From positions 186,001 to 250,000 of the forward strand of contig CBDBGD010000008.1 in NCBI GenBank assembly GCA_965205235.1: a stretch of DNA of 64,000 bases, in the 5' to 3' direction. The stretch is from CBDBGD01 sp965205235 (GTDB lineage Bacteria; Chloroflexota; Dehalococcoidia; Lucifugimonadales; UBA1127). Shown here piece by piece: positions 33,754 to 43,428 of the stretch. The notes beneath the pieces were generated by a model. The model was not told the DNA's origin, made no database searches, and saw only the letters and a list, made by a program, of their open reading frames with translations. Each line of letters starts with the position of its first letter. Positions within the stretch are counted from its first letter, which is position 1. The position numbers and the translations under genes were made by a program.

Positions 33754-34282
33754 ACACGAGCGGGAAGCCCTCAGGCCTGCCGGAGGTCGTCCCAGCAAAG
33801 CTCCTCGTCAACCACGAATCTGGGGTCCCGCTCGTATGGGCCGAGAGGACGGCCGTAGCGACGGCGAATCTTCTTCCGAGTGACCTTCCGACCTCCCCGC
33901 CGGTCGCGTAAGGCATGAACTTCGTGCAGGAGGGGAACCACATGGACCACGTCCTGGGATGGTAGACCCCGTCGCCTGGGCGATAGACGCGCATCCTCAT
34001 CGGGTCCGGGCCGTAGGCGATGAAGAAAGTGTTGCCGTCACGGAACCAGACGAACCACACCTCTCTGTCAAGGTCGGCATCCTTATCCTCCACGAACAGC
34101 CTATGGTCACGAGCGATGCCGTGCCTCTCCGAGAATGCGTCCCACGTGCCTTCAATTTCGAGAAGGTCAGCTAAATCGTTCAGGCCCATCGGTAGCACGT
34201 CGTCACAGTGCAAGAGGAACCTCAAATTCATGCTCGATTCTTCGAGCATGCGCCGAAGCGTTTCCGCTGTCATGTCCCCCAT
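33713..34282 (-). CDS. hypothetical protein, cassette at the lhr 3' end, probably frameshifted
   Basis: 189 residues as it reads, starting at ATG 34282, which overlaps the lhr stop. The first two thirds (HCDDVLPMGLNDLADLLE, then EVWFVWFRDGNTFFIAYG) look like a genuine small soluble protein of no family I recognise. Near 33895-33898 (four C on plus, GGGG in the gene) adding one G restores a more natural tail that would read RKVTRKKIRRRYGRPLGPYE, then DPRFVVDEELCWDDLRQA, and stop at 33771. As it stands, the tail instead runs into a copy of the lhr C-terminus (AEAQRVLGVG). Confidence 0.55.
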   Translation of the reverse strand: MGDMTAETLRRMLEESSMNLRFLLHCDDVLPMGLNDLADLLEIEGTWDAFSERHGIARDHRLFVEDKDADLDREVWFVWFRDGNTFFIAYGPDPMRMRVYRPGDGVYHPRTWSMWFPSCTKFMPYATGGEVGRSLGRRFAVATAVLSAHTSGTPDSWLTRSFAGTTSGRPEGFPLVSAAAEAQRVLGVG

Positions 34283-34322
34283 CACCCCACCCCCAACACG
34301 CGCCGCGCCTCCGCCGCCACCG
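34279..34322. repeat. 44-bp direct repeat, proximal copy (lhr 3' end)
   Basis: Comprises the last about 12 codons of lhr, its stop and the overlapping start of the cassette gene; repeated at 33710-33753. Confidence 0.8.
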
Positions 34323-37300
34323 CTGCGTCCGCCGCGTGCACCTCCCCGCCCTGTAGCGACGCCACTGGCACGCCGTCGCGCACCACCACCCGGTTCCCCG
34401 GCGTCGCCGGCACCCGAGGCCCCGGCGTCAGGATGCCCGCCAGGTTCAGCGGGTCGCACGCCGACACCACCGTCAGCGCCCCCGACGCCTCCGTGCGACG
34501 CTCACGACGCAGCGCCTCCACCGCCTCCGGCAGCGCGTACTGCTCCCCCACCAGCCCCGCCACGAAGCGACCGCCGCGAATCTCCCCCCGCGCCTCGGCG
34601 CGCCGGAAGACCGGCAGCAGCGTCCGCCACGGCGGCGCCATCGTCTCGCGCAGCAGCAGCTCCGGCGTGACCACCCCGTAGCGGCGCAGGAGCTGGAACG
34701 CCCGCTCCTCCAGCACGTCCCCCGTCGACTCCGGCGACTCCAGCAGCGCCCACCGGCTCGACCGCGCGTGCCGACGAGGTCGAGCGCGCAGCCGCGGCCG
34801 TCCTCGACGCACCCGGCGGTTCACGCCGCTGATGAGCCCCCGCAGCGCGCCGAAGCCGTCCGCCGTCACCCGACCCGCCGCCACGAGCTGCCACAGCGCG
34901 TCCTCCACCTCCGACGGCAGTCGCGCCACCCCCGCCAGGATGTCTGGCAGGAACGACGCGCCCCGCTCCTCCAGGCACGCCAGCACCTCTCGCGCCGCGC
35001 CCGACAGCGCCTCCCCGTCCGCGGTCCGACGGTCCAGCAGCCACGGTAGGTCCTCCCGAAGCCCCAGGCTCAGCGGCCCCGTGCGCGACAGCGGCGTCCG
35101 GGCGACCGCCCCGTTCGCGCTCGACTTCCGACGGGCGAAGCGGCCCCACACCACCTCGCCCCCGAAGCACAGCCGGTCCAGCATCAGCGGGTCGTAGTGC
35201 GCCAGCCGGGCGGGCAGGAGCTCCTCCTCCCACGCGCCCGCCGCCGTCTCGTACCCCTGCAGCTGGTCGATGACCTCCAGCAGCCCCCCGTCGCCCTGCA
35301 GCCGCGACGTGGGGTCCACGTGCTGCCATCGGAACAGGAAGCGCAGGAACAGCGCCACCGGCGCCGGCTCGATCTCCCGACGCAGCCGTGCGATGGTCGC
35401 ACGGTGGATGCGCGCCAGGATGCGCCGGTCGCACATCTCCTCGACGGTCCCGCCCGGCGTGAACCGCCCCCGCAGCAGCATCCCCTCGCCCTCCAGCCGC
35501 GCGAGCGCGATGCCGACGTCCCCCTCCCGCAGCGACAGCCATCCGGCCATCTGCCCGACCGTGAACGGCCCCGAGCACTCGGCGCGGCCGCGCACCAGCG
35601 CCGCCACCGCCTCCTCCTCCGACGGCACATCGCCGTCAGCCGGCATCGCCGGCTCGAAGCGCGCATCGGGGTACGCCGCGCCCGCGAGCGCCGCCCGCTC
35701 CGCCGCCACCCAGAACACCGCCCCCTCCGGCGTGCGGAGCAGTGCCGCCCGGTCGTCGGCCACCAGCGCCTCGAACCACTCCCTCCACGTCGCGGCCCAC
35801 GGTGAGTCCTCCGGCAGCACGCCCAGCGTGAGCAGTGCGTCGTGCAGCTCCTCGGCGTCCCGCACCGTCGGCCACGCATCTTCTGCCGCCGCCTCGATCG
35901 CCGCCACGTCCAGCGCGCCCAGGTCCTGCGCGTCCTCCGGCAGCGCTCGCCGAAGCGTCACCGCCCTCGCCCGACGCTCCTCCAGCGGGGCGTCGTCCAG
36001 GAAGGCGTACGGCATCGCGTTGAGCAGTTGGTGGCTGAACGCCGACGGCTGCGGCGTCTCCCGGGCGAACACCTCGATCTCCCCCCGCTCGACAGCCTCC
36101 AGCACCCCCGTCAGCCCCGCCAGGTCCAGCGCCTCCGTGAGGCAGTCCCGCACGGTCTCGAACACCAGCGGGTGGTCCGGCGCCTCGATGTCCGCCCCCC
36201 GCAGGCCGTTGTCCTGGCACGCCACCTGCGCCGGGAACACCGCCGCCAGCAGGTCGTCCGACCGCATGCGTTGCAGCGGCGCGGGCACCTTGCGCCCGCC
36301 CGTGTGCCGCAGCACCGCCAGCGACCGCGTCGCGTTCCACCGCCAGCGCGTCGTGAAGAACGGCGATTGCAGCGCCGCCTGCAGCAGCACGTCCTCCACC
36401 GTCCGCGAGTTCAGAAAACGAAACACCTGCTCCAGCGGGAACGAGTGCTGCGGCCCCAGCGATATCACGATGCCGTCGTCCGTCGCCGCCGCTTGCAGCT
36501 CGAAGTCGAACGTGCGACACAGCCGCTTCCGCAGCGCCAGCCCCCACGCGCGGTTGATCGCCGTCCCGAACGGCGCGTGGATGACGAGCTGCATCCCGCC
36601 CGCCTCGTCGAAGAACCGCTCCGCCACCACCCGGCGCCGCGTCGGCACGTGCCCCAGCACCCGCACCCCCTCCTCGATGTACGCCACGGCCTGCTCAGCC
36701 TCCTCCGCCGATGCCCCCGTCTCCTCTCGGAGCCACGCCGCGGCCGCCGACGGCTCCTGAAGCCGGTCGTCCAACGCCTCCCGCAGCGCTGACACCTCGT
36801 CCGACAGCTCCAGCGTGCGGCCCGGCGCCTCCCCCAGCCAGAACGGGATCGTCGGCGCCATGCCCTGTGCGTCCTGCACCCGCACCCGCCCCTGCTCGAT
36901 GCGTCGAATTCGCCACGGCGTGTTGCCCAGCAGGAACACGTCGCCGGCCATGCTCTCGATGGCGAAGTCCTCGTTCACCGTGCCTACGTGCACGCCCTCC
37001 GGGTCCGCCACCACGTCGTAGTCGGCGTTGTCCGGGATTGCGCCCCCGCTCGTGATCGCCGCCAGCCGCGCCCCCCGGCGCGGCCGAAGCACGCCGTGGA
37101 CCCCGTCGCGGTGCAGGTACGCGCCCCACCGGCCCCGAACGGGCGCAACGCCCTGGCTCAGCTGCTCCACCACCTGGTCGAACTTCCCTCTGGGCAGGTC
37201 ACGATACGGGTAGGCCCGGCGGCACAGCGCGTACAGCGCCTCCTCCTCCCACTCCCCGGCGGCGCACGCGGCCACCATCTGCTGCGCCAGCACGTCCAGC

Positions 37301-38538
37301 GGCCAGTCGGGGATGCGCAGCCGGTCCAGGTTCCCGCCCCGGTACGCCCGCACCAGCGCCAGGCACTCCAGCAGCTCGTCCCGCGTCAGCGGGAACAGCC
37401 GCCCCTTGGGCGTCGCCGCCACCGCGTGCCCGGACCGCCCCACGCGCTGCAGCATCAGCCCTATCGACCGCGGCGACCCGATCTGGCACACCAGGTCGAC
37501 GGCGCCGATGTCGATGCCCAGCTCCAGCGATGCCGTCGCCACGCATATCCGTAGCTCGCCCCGCTTCAGCCGCTGCTCGACGGCGAACCGCGTCCGACGC
37601 GACAGACTCCCGTGGTGCGCTGCGACCGCCTCCTCGCCCAGCCGCTCCGACAGCTGGTGTGCGACGCGCTCCACCAGCCGCCGCGTGTTGACGAAGACCA
37701 GCGTCGTGCGATGCTCGTTGCCCAGCGCGGCCACCCGGTCCAGCACCTCGCCCCACAGCTCGTGCGTGGCGATGGGCCCCAGCTCCCGCTCCGTCGGCGT
37801 CTCCAGCGCCAGGTCCATCTCCCGCCGGTGCCCCGTCTCGACGACAAGGCAGTCCGGCGCGCCCTCGTCCGACACCTCCGACGTGCCCACCAGGAAGCGC
37901 GCAACCTCCTCGATCGGCCGCTGCGTCGCCGACAGGCCGATGCGCGTCACCGGCCCCGACGCCAGCGCGCACAGACGCTCCGCCGACAGGCTCAGGTGCG
38001 CCCCGCGCTTGCTCCCGACGACGGCGTGCACCTCGTCGAGGATGAGCGTGCGCACGCCCGCGAGCCCCTTCCGCCCGCTCTCGGATGTCAGCAGGATGAA
38101 CAGCGACTCCGGCGTGGTGATGAGGATGTGCGGCGGCCGGCGGGCCATCGCCTGCCGCTCCGACGCCATCGTGTCGCCCGTCCGCACCGCCGCCCGGATC
38201 TCCGGCAGCGGCGTCCCCATCGCTTCCGCCAGCGCCGTCATCTCCGCCAGCGGCTCCGACAGGTTGCGCTGGATGTCGTTCGACAGCGCCTTCAGCGGCG
38301 AGACGTACACCACCTGCGTCGCGTCCGGCAGCCCCTCAGCCAGCCCCTGCCGCACCAGCCCGTCCACGCACGTCAGGAACGCCGCCAGCGTCTTCCCCGA
38401 CCCCGTCGGCGCCGATATCAGCGTGTGTCGCCCCCGTGCGATCGCGGGCCACCCCTGCTCCTGCGCGGCCGTCGGCGCGGCGTACCGCTCCTCGAACCAG
38501 CGCCGGACAATCGGATGGAACCCAGCCGTCGCGCCCAT
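34282..38538 (-). CDS. lhr: large ATP-dependent helicase Lhr
   Basis: 1418 residues. Superfamily 2 helicase core at the N-terminus: Q-motif region, Walker A APTGSGKTLAAF (about residue 41), VYVSPLKALSNDIQRNL, DEVHAVVGSKRGAHLSLSAERL (DEVH box about 166), SATQRPIEEVA, TLVFVNTRRLVERV and the motif VI region QRVGRSGHAV. Then come the winged-helix and beta-barrel domains and a long Lhr C-terminal region to about residue 1400. It is the long bacterial form, implicated in DNA repair. The end of the gene has been duplicated downstream (see 33710-33753). Confidence 0.94.
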   Translation of the reverse strand: MGATAGFHPIVRRWFEERYAAPTAAQEQGWPAIARGRHTLISAPTGSGKTLAAFLTCVDGLVRQGLAEGLPDATQVVYVSPLKALSNDIQRNLSEPLAEMTALAEAMGTPLPEIRAAVRTGDTMASERQAMARRPPHILITTPESLFILLTSESGRKGLAGVRTLILDEVHAVVGSKRGAHLSLSAERLCALASGPVTRIGLSATQRPIEEVARFLVGTSEVSDEGAPDCLVVETGHRREMDLALETPTERELGPIATHELWGEVLDRVAALGNEHRTTLVFVNTRRLVERVAHQLSERLGEEAVAAHHGSLSRRTRFAVEQRLKRGELRICVATASLELGIDIGAVDLVCQIGSPRSIGLMLQRVGRSGHAVAATPKGRLFPLTRDELLECLALVRAYRGGNLDRLRIPDWPLDVLAQQMVAACAAGEWEEEALYALCRRAYPYRDLPRGKFDQVVEQLSQGVAPVRGRWGAYLHRDGVHGVLRPRRGARLAAITSGGAIPDNADYDVVADPEGVHVGTVNEDFAIESMAGDVFLLGNTPWRIRRIEQGRVRVQDAQGMAPTIPFWLGEAPGRTLELSDEVSALREALDDRLQEPSAAAAWLREETGASAEEAEQAVAYIEEGVRVLGHVPTRRRVVAERFFDEAGGMQLVIHAPFGTAINRAWGLALRKRLCRTFDFELQAAATDDGIVISLGPQHSFPLEQVFRFLNSRTVEDVLLQAALQSPFFTTRWRWNATRSLAVLRHTGGRKVPAPLQRMRSDDLLAAVFPAQVACQDNGLRGADIEAPDHPLVFETVRDCLTEALDLAGLTGVLEAVERGEIEVFARETPQPSAFSHQLLNAMPYAFLDDAPLEERRARAVTLRRALPEDAQDLGALDVAAIEAAAEDAWPTVRDAEELHDALLTLGVLPEDSPWAATWREWFEALVADDRAALLRTPEGAVFWVAAERAALAGAAYPDARFEPAMPADGDVPSEEEAVAALVRGRAECSGPFTVGQMAGWLSLREGDVGIALARLEGEGMLLRGRFTPGGTVEEMCDRRILARIHRATIARLRREIEPAPVALFLRFLFRWQHVDPTSRLQGDGGLLEVIDQLQGYETAAGAWEEELLPARLAHYDPLMLDRLCFGGEVVWGRFARRKSSANGAVARTPLSRTGPLSLGLREDLPWLLDRRTADGEALSGAAREVLACLEERGASFLPDILAGVARLPSEVEDALWQLVAAGRVTADGFGALRGLISGVNRRVRRGRPRLRARPRRHARSSRWALLESPESTGDVLEERAFQLLRRYGVVTPELLLRETMAPPWRTLLPVFRRAEARGEIRGGRFVAGLVGEQYALPEAVEALRRERRTEASGALTVVSACDPLNLAGILTPGPRVPATPGNRVVVRDGVPVASLQGGEVHAADAAVAAEARRVLGVG

Positions 38539-38605
38539 AACCAGCCCATTCTATCGCGCAACGCTCCCGACACCCACCACCCCCTGTCACCCCCACCACC
38601 ACACC

Positions 38606-38657
38606 ATCGTCGTTCCTGCGAAACCTCTCGTCGTTCCTGCGAAGGCAGGAACCTCGA
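38606..38657. repeat. TCGTTCCTGCG palindromic repeat, one and a half copies
   Basis: TCGTCGTTCCTGCGAA occurs twice (from 38608 and from 38629); the second copy continues to GGCAGGAACCTCGA. The CCTGC/GCAGG palindrome is the core. It fills most of the gap between lhr and vapC. Confidence 0.6.
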
Positions 38658-38685
38658 CTCAGCCCCTCAACACTTCATCGCGTTC

Positions 38686-39075
38686 CTACCACGCAGACCG
38701 CAAATACCCCCCAGCAGCCTCCGCGAGCCGGCGGTCAAACGTGACCAGTGGGATCGACAACGCCCGCGCCAGCCAGAGGTAGCTGGCGTCGTACGTCGTG
38801 AGGTCCGCATCCAAGGCCAGGCCCAGCGCCGCCGAGTGGTCGACGTCGCTCCAACGAATGGGAAGCATCAGGGCCGCAGTGAGCGCCTCGGTGAGGGCTT
38901 GAGCGTCCCTCGGGTAGGCCGCCACCTTCCTCCGTGCAATGCTGGCAAGCTCATAGGCCAGAAGGCGGGGCGCGTACAGGTCGACGTCCCGAAGCAGCCG
39001 CAGCGCCTCCGCGGCTCGCGGCTCCCGAAAGCACCACGCCGCCACCACCGACGCGTCGACGACCCTACCGGCCAT
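38686..39075 (-). CDS. vapC: PIN-domain toxin, VapC family
   Basis: 129 residues. PIN acidic residues are visible: Asp in VVDASVVAAW, Glu in LAYELASIARR, Asp in TTYDASYLWLA and Asp in VTFDRRLAEAA. VapC toxins cleave tRNA or rRNA. It overlaps the antitoxin gene upstream by 11 bases. Confidence 0.88.
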   Translation of the reverse strand: MAGRVVDASVVAAWCFREPRAAEALRLLRDVDLYAPRLLAYELASIARRKVAAYPRDAQALTEALTAALMLPIRWSDVDHSAALGLALDADLTTYDASYLWLARALSIPLVTFDRRLAEAAGGYLRSAW

Positions 39076-39319
39076 CGCGCAGCGTTCGCACCCATGCCGT
39101 CGAGTCGTCCCCTGTCCCGAAGCTGAGAGCGCTCAAACGCCTCTCTGCTTCATCCAGGGAGAGTCTCTCAGGACCTGTCGCCTCCTCCAGGATGACCATA
39201 AGCTCGCCCTGCAACGAGCGATGGTGGCGCTTTGCCCTGCTGCGCAGCTTTTCCATCACCTCGTCGGGCACGTTCTTGACGGACAGATTGACCGGCACGT
39301 CTTCTGCTCCATAACGCAT
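39065..39319 (-). CDS. vapB: FitA/VapB-type antitoxin
   Basis: 84 residues. PVNLSVKNVPDEVMEKLRSR is a ribbon-helix-helix strand and helix, as in FitA/StbC antitoxins; the C-terminal part (ERRLSALSFGTGDDSTAWVR) would bind and block the PIN active site. The pair with vapC is a standard type II system; the RHH dimer should repress its own promoter. Confidence 0.85.
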   Translation of the reverse strand: MRYGAEDVPVNLSVKNVPDEVMEKLRSRAKRHHRSLQGELMVILEEATGPERLSLDEAERRLSALSFGTGDDSTAWVRTLRDGR

Positions 39320-39410
39320 CTATTCTGGCGCCATTCTAGACCGGATATGACGCCGGTTTCAAGCACGTCAGTCCCCTCTCCCTGGAGGGTGAGGGCTCCC
39401 GCCCCTCGCC

Positions 39411-41074
39411 TCAACCCACCCCATCCCCACCGCCATCCTCACCGTACAGTATCCGCAGCGCCAGCTCCCGCGCCTCGTCCAGGGTCGACACGTAGTGGCC
39501 GGCGGGAACGTGGTCCAGCACGTTCAGCGCATGGAGATTGTCGGCCACTGGCCCCGCAGGCCCATGATGATGCACGGGGTCATCTCCTCGTTCTCCTGTT
39601 CGATGAGCTGCTCCACCACCATCGCTGCGCTGTCGTCCATGTACACCGTCTCGGTGAAGTCCATGATCAGCACCTCGTGGTCCCGAATGTCCGCGCTGAT
39701 CGTGTTGACCAACCGACGCGACGACGCCACGGTGAACGTCCCCCGCAGCGACACCATCCCCACCCGCGCCGAGAACTCGTCGCCGCCTGGGCCGACGCGC
39801 CCCAGGAACGCCCGGTCCAGCAGCGGCGTCGAGACCACGCTGTCCATCTCCAGCCGGACGAACTGCCGCGTGCTGGCTATGCCGGCGGCGATGAGGCCCA
39901 CCATCACGGCGGTGATCAGGTCCAGGATCACGGTCATCGCCATCGTGCCCAGCATGACGAACAGGTTTTCCCGCTGCACCTGGTGGGCTCGCGCCAGGAA
40001 CCGCTTGTCCAGGATGTCCCAGCCCACCTTGACCAGGATGCCCGCCAGCGCCGCATGCGGCACCGATTCCACAAAGTCGCCCAGGCCCACCGCCATCGCC
40101 ACCAGGATCACCGCCACCAGCACGCCCGCCACCGCCGTTCTGCCTCCGGCCTGGAAGTTCACCAGCGTGCTCAGGGTGTTCCCGGCCCCTGGCAGAGCGC
40201 CGATGAGCCCCGCCACGGTATTGGCGATGCCCTGTCCCACCAGCTCCTTGTCGGGGTTGTGTACGGCCCTGCTCTTGGCGTCGACGATGAGCGAAGTGAG
40301 CAGGCTGTCTATCGACCCCAGCAGCGCCAGCGTCAACGCAGGCACCACGGCGTTGAGCAGCAGCCCCGCGTCGACGCTCGGTAGCACCAGGTCGGGCATG
40401 CCCGTGGGCACCTTGCCGATGACCGGCGCCCCGTCCAGCCATAGCACGCCCAGCAGTGTCCCGGCGACCAGCGCCGCCAGGGTTGGCGGAAACCACCGCC
40501 CTATCCTCGCCGGAAACAGCACGCCCACGGCCAGCGTCACGACGGCGATGATGAACGCGTCGTAGTTCACCCCTGCTACCGCCTCCGGTATCGCCCGCAC
40601 CGCGCCCAGCGGCCCCCCGTCCGCCGACCCCGACCCCAGGAAGGGCAGCACCTGCAGCACGATGATGATTAGGCCGATTCCGGACATGAACCCTGAGATG
40701 ACCGAGTGGGGTGTGAAGGCCACCAGGCGGCCTATCCGCAGCGCGCCCAGGAGGATCTGCAGCAGCCCCGCCAGTATGACGATGAAGAAGGCGTCGGCCA
40801 TGTTGTCCGAGTGCACCGTCACGATGGCCGCCATCGCCACCGACATCGGCCCAGTGGGCCCCGATATCTGCGACCTCGTCCCGCCGAACACCGCGGCGAA
40901 GAACCCCACCGCCACGGCCCCGTAGATGCCCGCCAGCGGTCCCAGCCCCGACGCCACGCCGAAGGCCAGCGCCACCGGCAGCCCCACCACCGCAGCCGTT
41001 ATCCCGCCGAATACGTCACCCCGGAACGTCCGGAGGTCGTACCCGATGTGCGGCATTCCCAGACTAAGCGACAT
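39411..41074 (-). CDS. SulP-family anion transporter with STAS domain, frameshifted
   Basis: Begins MSLSLGMPHIGYDLRTFRGD (start 41074, GGGGGG upstream), then 10-12 helices with FGGTRSQISGPTGPMSVAMA, the SulP signature. A STAS domain follows (EVLIMDFTETVYMDDSAAM). The first frame stops at 39524 just after CIIMGLRG, while the family's end (NLHALNVLDHVPAGHYVST, then LDEARELALRIL) continues in another frame to 39411. One extra base in the GGGG run (plus 39552-39555) repairs it. Takes up sulfate or bicarbonate-like anions, substrate unknown. Either a broken gene or an indel error. Confidence 0.82.
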
Positions 41075-41155
41075 CAACACCCCCCGACGACACATCCACC
41101 CGCGCCCCTACCCATACCACGCCCCTCCACCCCCTGTCACCCCTGCCGTCTCCCG

Positions 41156-41366
41156 CTCGCCCTGAGCCTGTCGAAGGGCCACCCTGAACCTCAATCCCCT
41201 CTCCCAGAGGGAGAGGGTTAGGGTGAGGGTCCCGCGGTGCAGGCAAGCGCCACTCCACTCGTGGTCAGCCCAACCCCCGCTCATGGTGAGCCTGTCGAAC
41301 CACGGGCGCGCACACCCGCCGCACCCCATCTCGTCACTCCGGCGCAGGCCGGAGTCCAGGGGTGGA
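41156..41366. repeat. cluster of short repeats in the 41075-41459 gap
   Basis: Four families in one gap: CTGAGCCTGTCGAAGGG (41162-41178); CCCTCTCCCAGAGGGAGAGGG (about 41198-41218), related to a piece near 39371; GGTGAGCCTGTCGAACCACGG (41285-41305), also at 45780; and GTCACTCCGGCGCAGGCCGG with GTCCAGGGGTGG (41333-41364), as at 33484. No coding potential is seen in the gap. Confidence 0.65.
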
Positions 41367-41459
41367 GTGGGGCATCCTCCGTTGTGGACGGGTTCGCGAG
41401 CCGCCCTAGAGCAATGGCACTACCGAGGCCTTTAGCCGAGGCTTGCGAGGCTGCTCGTC

Positions 41460-42797
41460 TCAGCCAGCCAGCACGCTCCTGACCGCATCCTCAACACGCA
41501 GCACGGCCAGTTGCACGCCGCGTATATCTTCTCTGGTTTGCTGGATGGCTTCCAAATCCGTGTTGCCGATAGCTTCGTCGAGAGACCCAAGCCTTCCTCG
41601 AAAGCCCTCCAGTGTGTTACGAAGTTCGCCCATCCGATCCCCTAGTACAGAGTCCCTGCTAAGGCTAAAGTCGTTCTCAATCTCCTTGACGGCGACTTGG
41701 ATTCCCGTAATCGCCTCTGGCTTCTCGCGTAGAGTTGCTCTTGCTTCACTGATCTCAGCGAAACTTCGATCTGAGTCCAGTGCCTTTGTGCTCGCCAGGA
41801 TGTCTTCTAGGAAGGATTCGATGCCGACAGCGTCCATGCGCTCCAGGAAGCTCTGCCGCAGAGGTCCGGTCACGCTGCTAGGCATCCCTGCTGTACGCTG
41901 GAATCCGAAGAGACGTTCTGTATCAACCACGCCGGAGACTTTGAATTCGGCGGCTATGAGTCCTGGCCTCGCGACCGTCACGGCCATACACTGGATGTCC
42001 CCCGGCTCCATTCCCCCTAGTTGCAACTCCCTAACCTCTCGCCTATCTCGTCCTTCACCTTGCCACATCGGAGTGCCACTCCTCTGGATGACGACGTCCC
42101 TAAAGTGGACGGCAGGGACATCACTACTATCAGGCACGGTGTTGCGAACTGTAATGGTCACGTTCGCTAAGTTGTCTGGGTCATGCTCGTTGTCCCCCAC
42201 CTCCACCGTCATCTGCAGGCTGTCCACCAGTTGATGCCAGAAGTCCCACTGGTCCGCGGGCATATCCCTAGGGGGCGCTTCACCTACTGGTTCCTCAACG
42301 TCTGGAAGAGGCCTGTCTGGGGGCGTATAGTCGCCGTTTGCGGCAGCAGTGTCACGCACCATGTTCTCAATCTCCAAAGCTTCGTCACGCCTCAACGAGA
42401 CGAGAATGTGCTTCATCATGTCGGCGCCCCAACCGACGCGGTCCCACGACATACTGAGATCGTGTGCCCACTCGTTGCGGAGAGCCACTAGTCGTCGCAG
42501 TATCGTTTGCACGTCACGCGGGTTGTCGAACGCGTCGGAGAAGGAACGATTGTAGTTTTGCTCGACAATCTGTGGAAAGTGATTGGGGTCCAGGTGGAGA
42601 TGCTCCTCTCTTGCGGGGTATCTGTCGAAGTACCTTCGGATCGGACCCTTCTGGTCCTCCGACAGCGCCATCATGACACCCCAGTCCCACCAGTCCTTCC
42701 CAAACACTTGCTCCAGTCGGTATCTGATGGCTTCTCTCATCCCGCCCACGTATAAGCGGTGAAGAGCCGTGAATAGTAGATATGGGTCGCTATACAA
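41460..42797 (-). CDS. Swt1-type HEPN domain protein
   Basis: About 445 residues if it starts at TTG 42797 (GAGGTG just upstream); ATG 42740 is the alternative but has no spaced ribosome site. LHRLYVGGMREAIRYRLEQ, then WWD, and LRRLVALRNEWAHDLSMSWD (RNxxAH at about 107-112) match the Swt1 HEPN family, whose R...H pair is the RNase or nucleotide-transfer site. The middle (VTITVRNTVPDSSDVPAVHF) resembles a beta-sandwich, and the C-terminal third is coiled coil. Clearly less GC-rich than its neighbours. A defence or RNA-cleavage role is inferred. Confidence 0.72.
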   Translation of the reverse strand: MYSDPYLLFTALHRLYVGGMREAIRYRLEQVFGKDWWDWGVMMALSEDQKGPIRRYFDRYPAREEHLHLDPNHFPQIVEQNYNRSFSDAFDNPRDVQTILRRLVALRNEWAHDLSMSWDRVGWGADMMKHILVSLRRDEALEIENMVRDTAAANGDYTPPDRPLPDVEEPVGEAPPRDMPADQWDFWHQLVDSLQMTVEVGDNEHDPDNLANVTITVRNTVPDSSDVPAVHFRDVVIQRSGTPMWQGEGRDRREVRELQLGGMEPGDIQCMAVTVARPGLIAAEFKVSGVVDTERLFGFQRTAGMPSSVTGPLRQSFLERMDAVGIESFLEDILASTKALDSDRSFAEISEARATLREKPEAITGIQVAVKEIENDFSLSRDSVLGDRMGELRNTLEGFRGRLGSLDEAIGNTDLEAIQQTREDIRGVQLAVLRVEDAVRSVLAG

Positions 42798-43428
42798 ATC
42801 GCACCTCGCAATTTTGCATAATACCACACCCTTCCCGGCGCCCCCACCCACTGCCACCTCCCCCTACCCCTCAACCCCTCCCGTCCCCTACCATGACCCC
42901 ATGCCCACCGACTCCACGCGCCCGACCACAATCGTCGTTCCTGCGCAGGCAGAGTCTGCCCCTGCGAAGGCAGGGGAACCTCGATGCCCTCCCCCACTAA
43001 CCCCCGCCGTGGACCAACGACAAAAGGTGTGGGTCCAGGGCGTGCCCTGCAAGTTGTTTCATATCCCTCGTTTTCGGCCCCTGTTCCCTATCTGGAGGTC
43101 GTTCCGCGGTTGTTCCGCGCGGCGTTTGTCTCCTATCTGCGACCCGCGACTCAAACCCCGCGTCGCGAAACAACCTCCAAGCTGCGACCCCCTCTCCGAT
43201 GGCCGGACGAAAACACGAATCCAAGCTGCCCCCCATCCCCACGCGGAACAACCGAGAATCAACGTCAAAGCTGTTTCGGGCCGGGGAGAGCCGACCCCAG
43301 GCACGGGAGGCCCGGAAAAAAACGCGCGAAACGGAACGAATCGAATCGAACCCCAGCCCTTGCTGGACGGCGTCCCAGACGTCGTGTACCGTACGGGAGT
43401 GACGCACCCCGACGACCAGGAGGCGCCC
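42798..43428. other. 631-base non-coding region before the acyltransferase gene
   Basis: At 42932-42984 there is a TCGTTCCTGCG...GGGGAACCTCGA repeat copy. Most of the rest (43020-43400) is not repeat and not convincingly coding; motifs such as CTATCTG (43090, 43132) and CAAGCTG (43179, 43223) recur without regular spacing. It may hold a promoter or RNA for the downstream gene, but nothing firm is visible. Confidence 0.4.

Noticed and set aside
33710..34322. Target-site duplication of an insertion sequence
   Set aside because: 44 bp is too long for common IS elements, and no transposase or terminal inverted repeats are present.
38686..39319. vapBC as a new toxin-antitoxin type
   Set aside because: All PIN residues and the ribbon-helix-helix antitoxin are standard.
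39411..40496. Separate gene for the sulP tail
   Set aside because: The frame upstream is out-of-phase SulP sequence; only the last about 40 residues make sense, as the displaced STAS end.
43020..43400. CRISPR array or iterons
   Set aside because: The recurring CTATCTG and CAAGCTG motifs are short, irregularly spaced and not true repeats.
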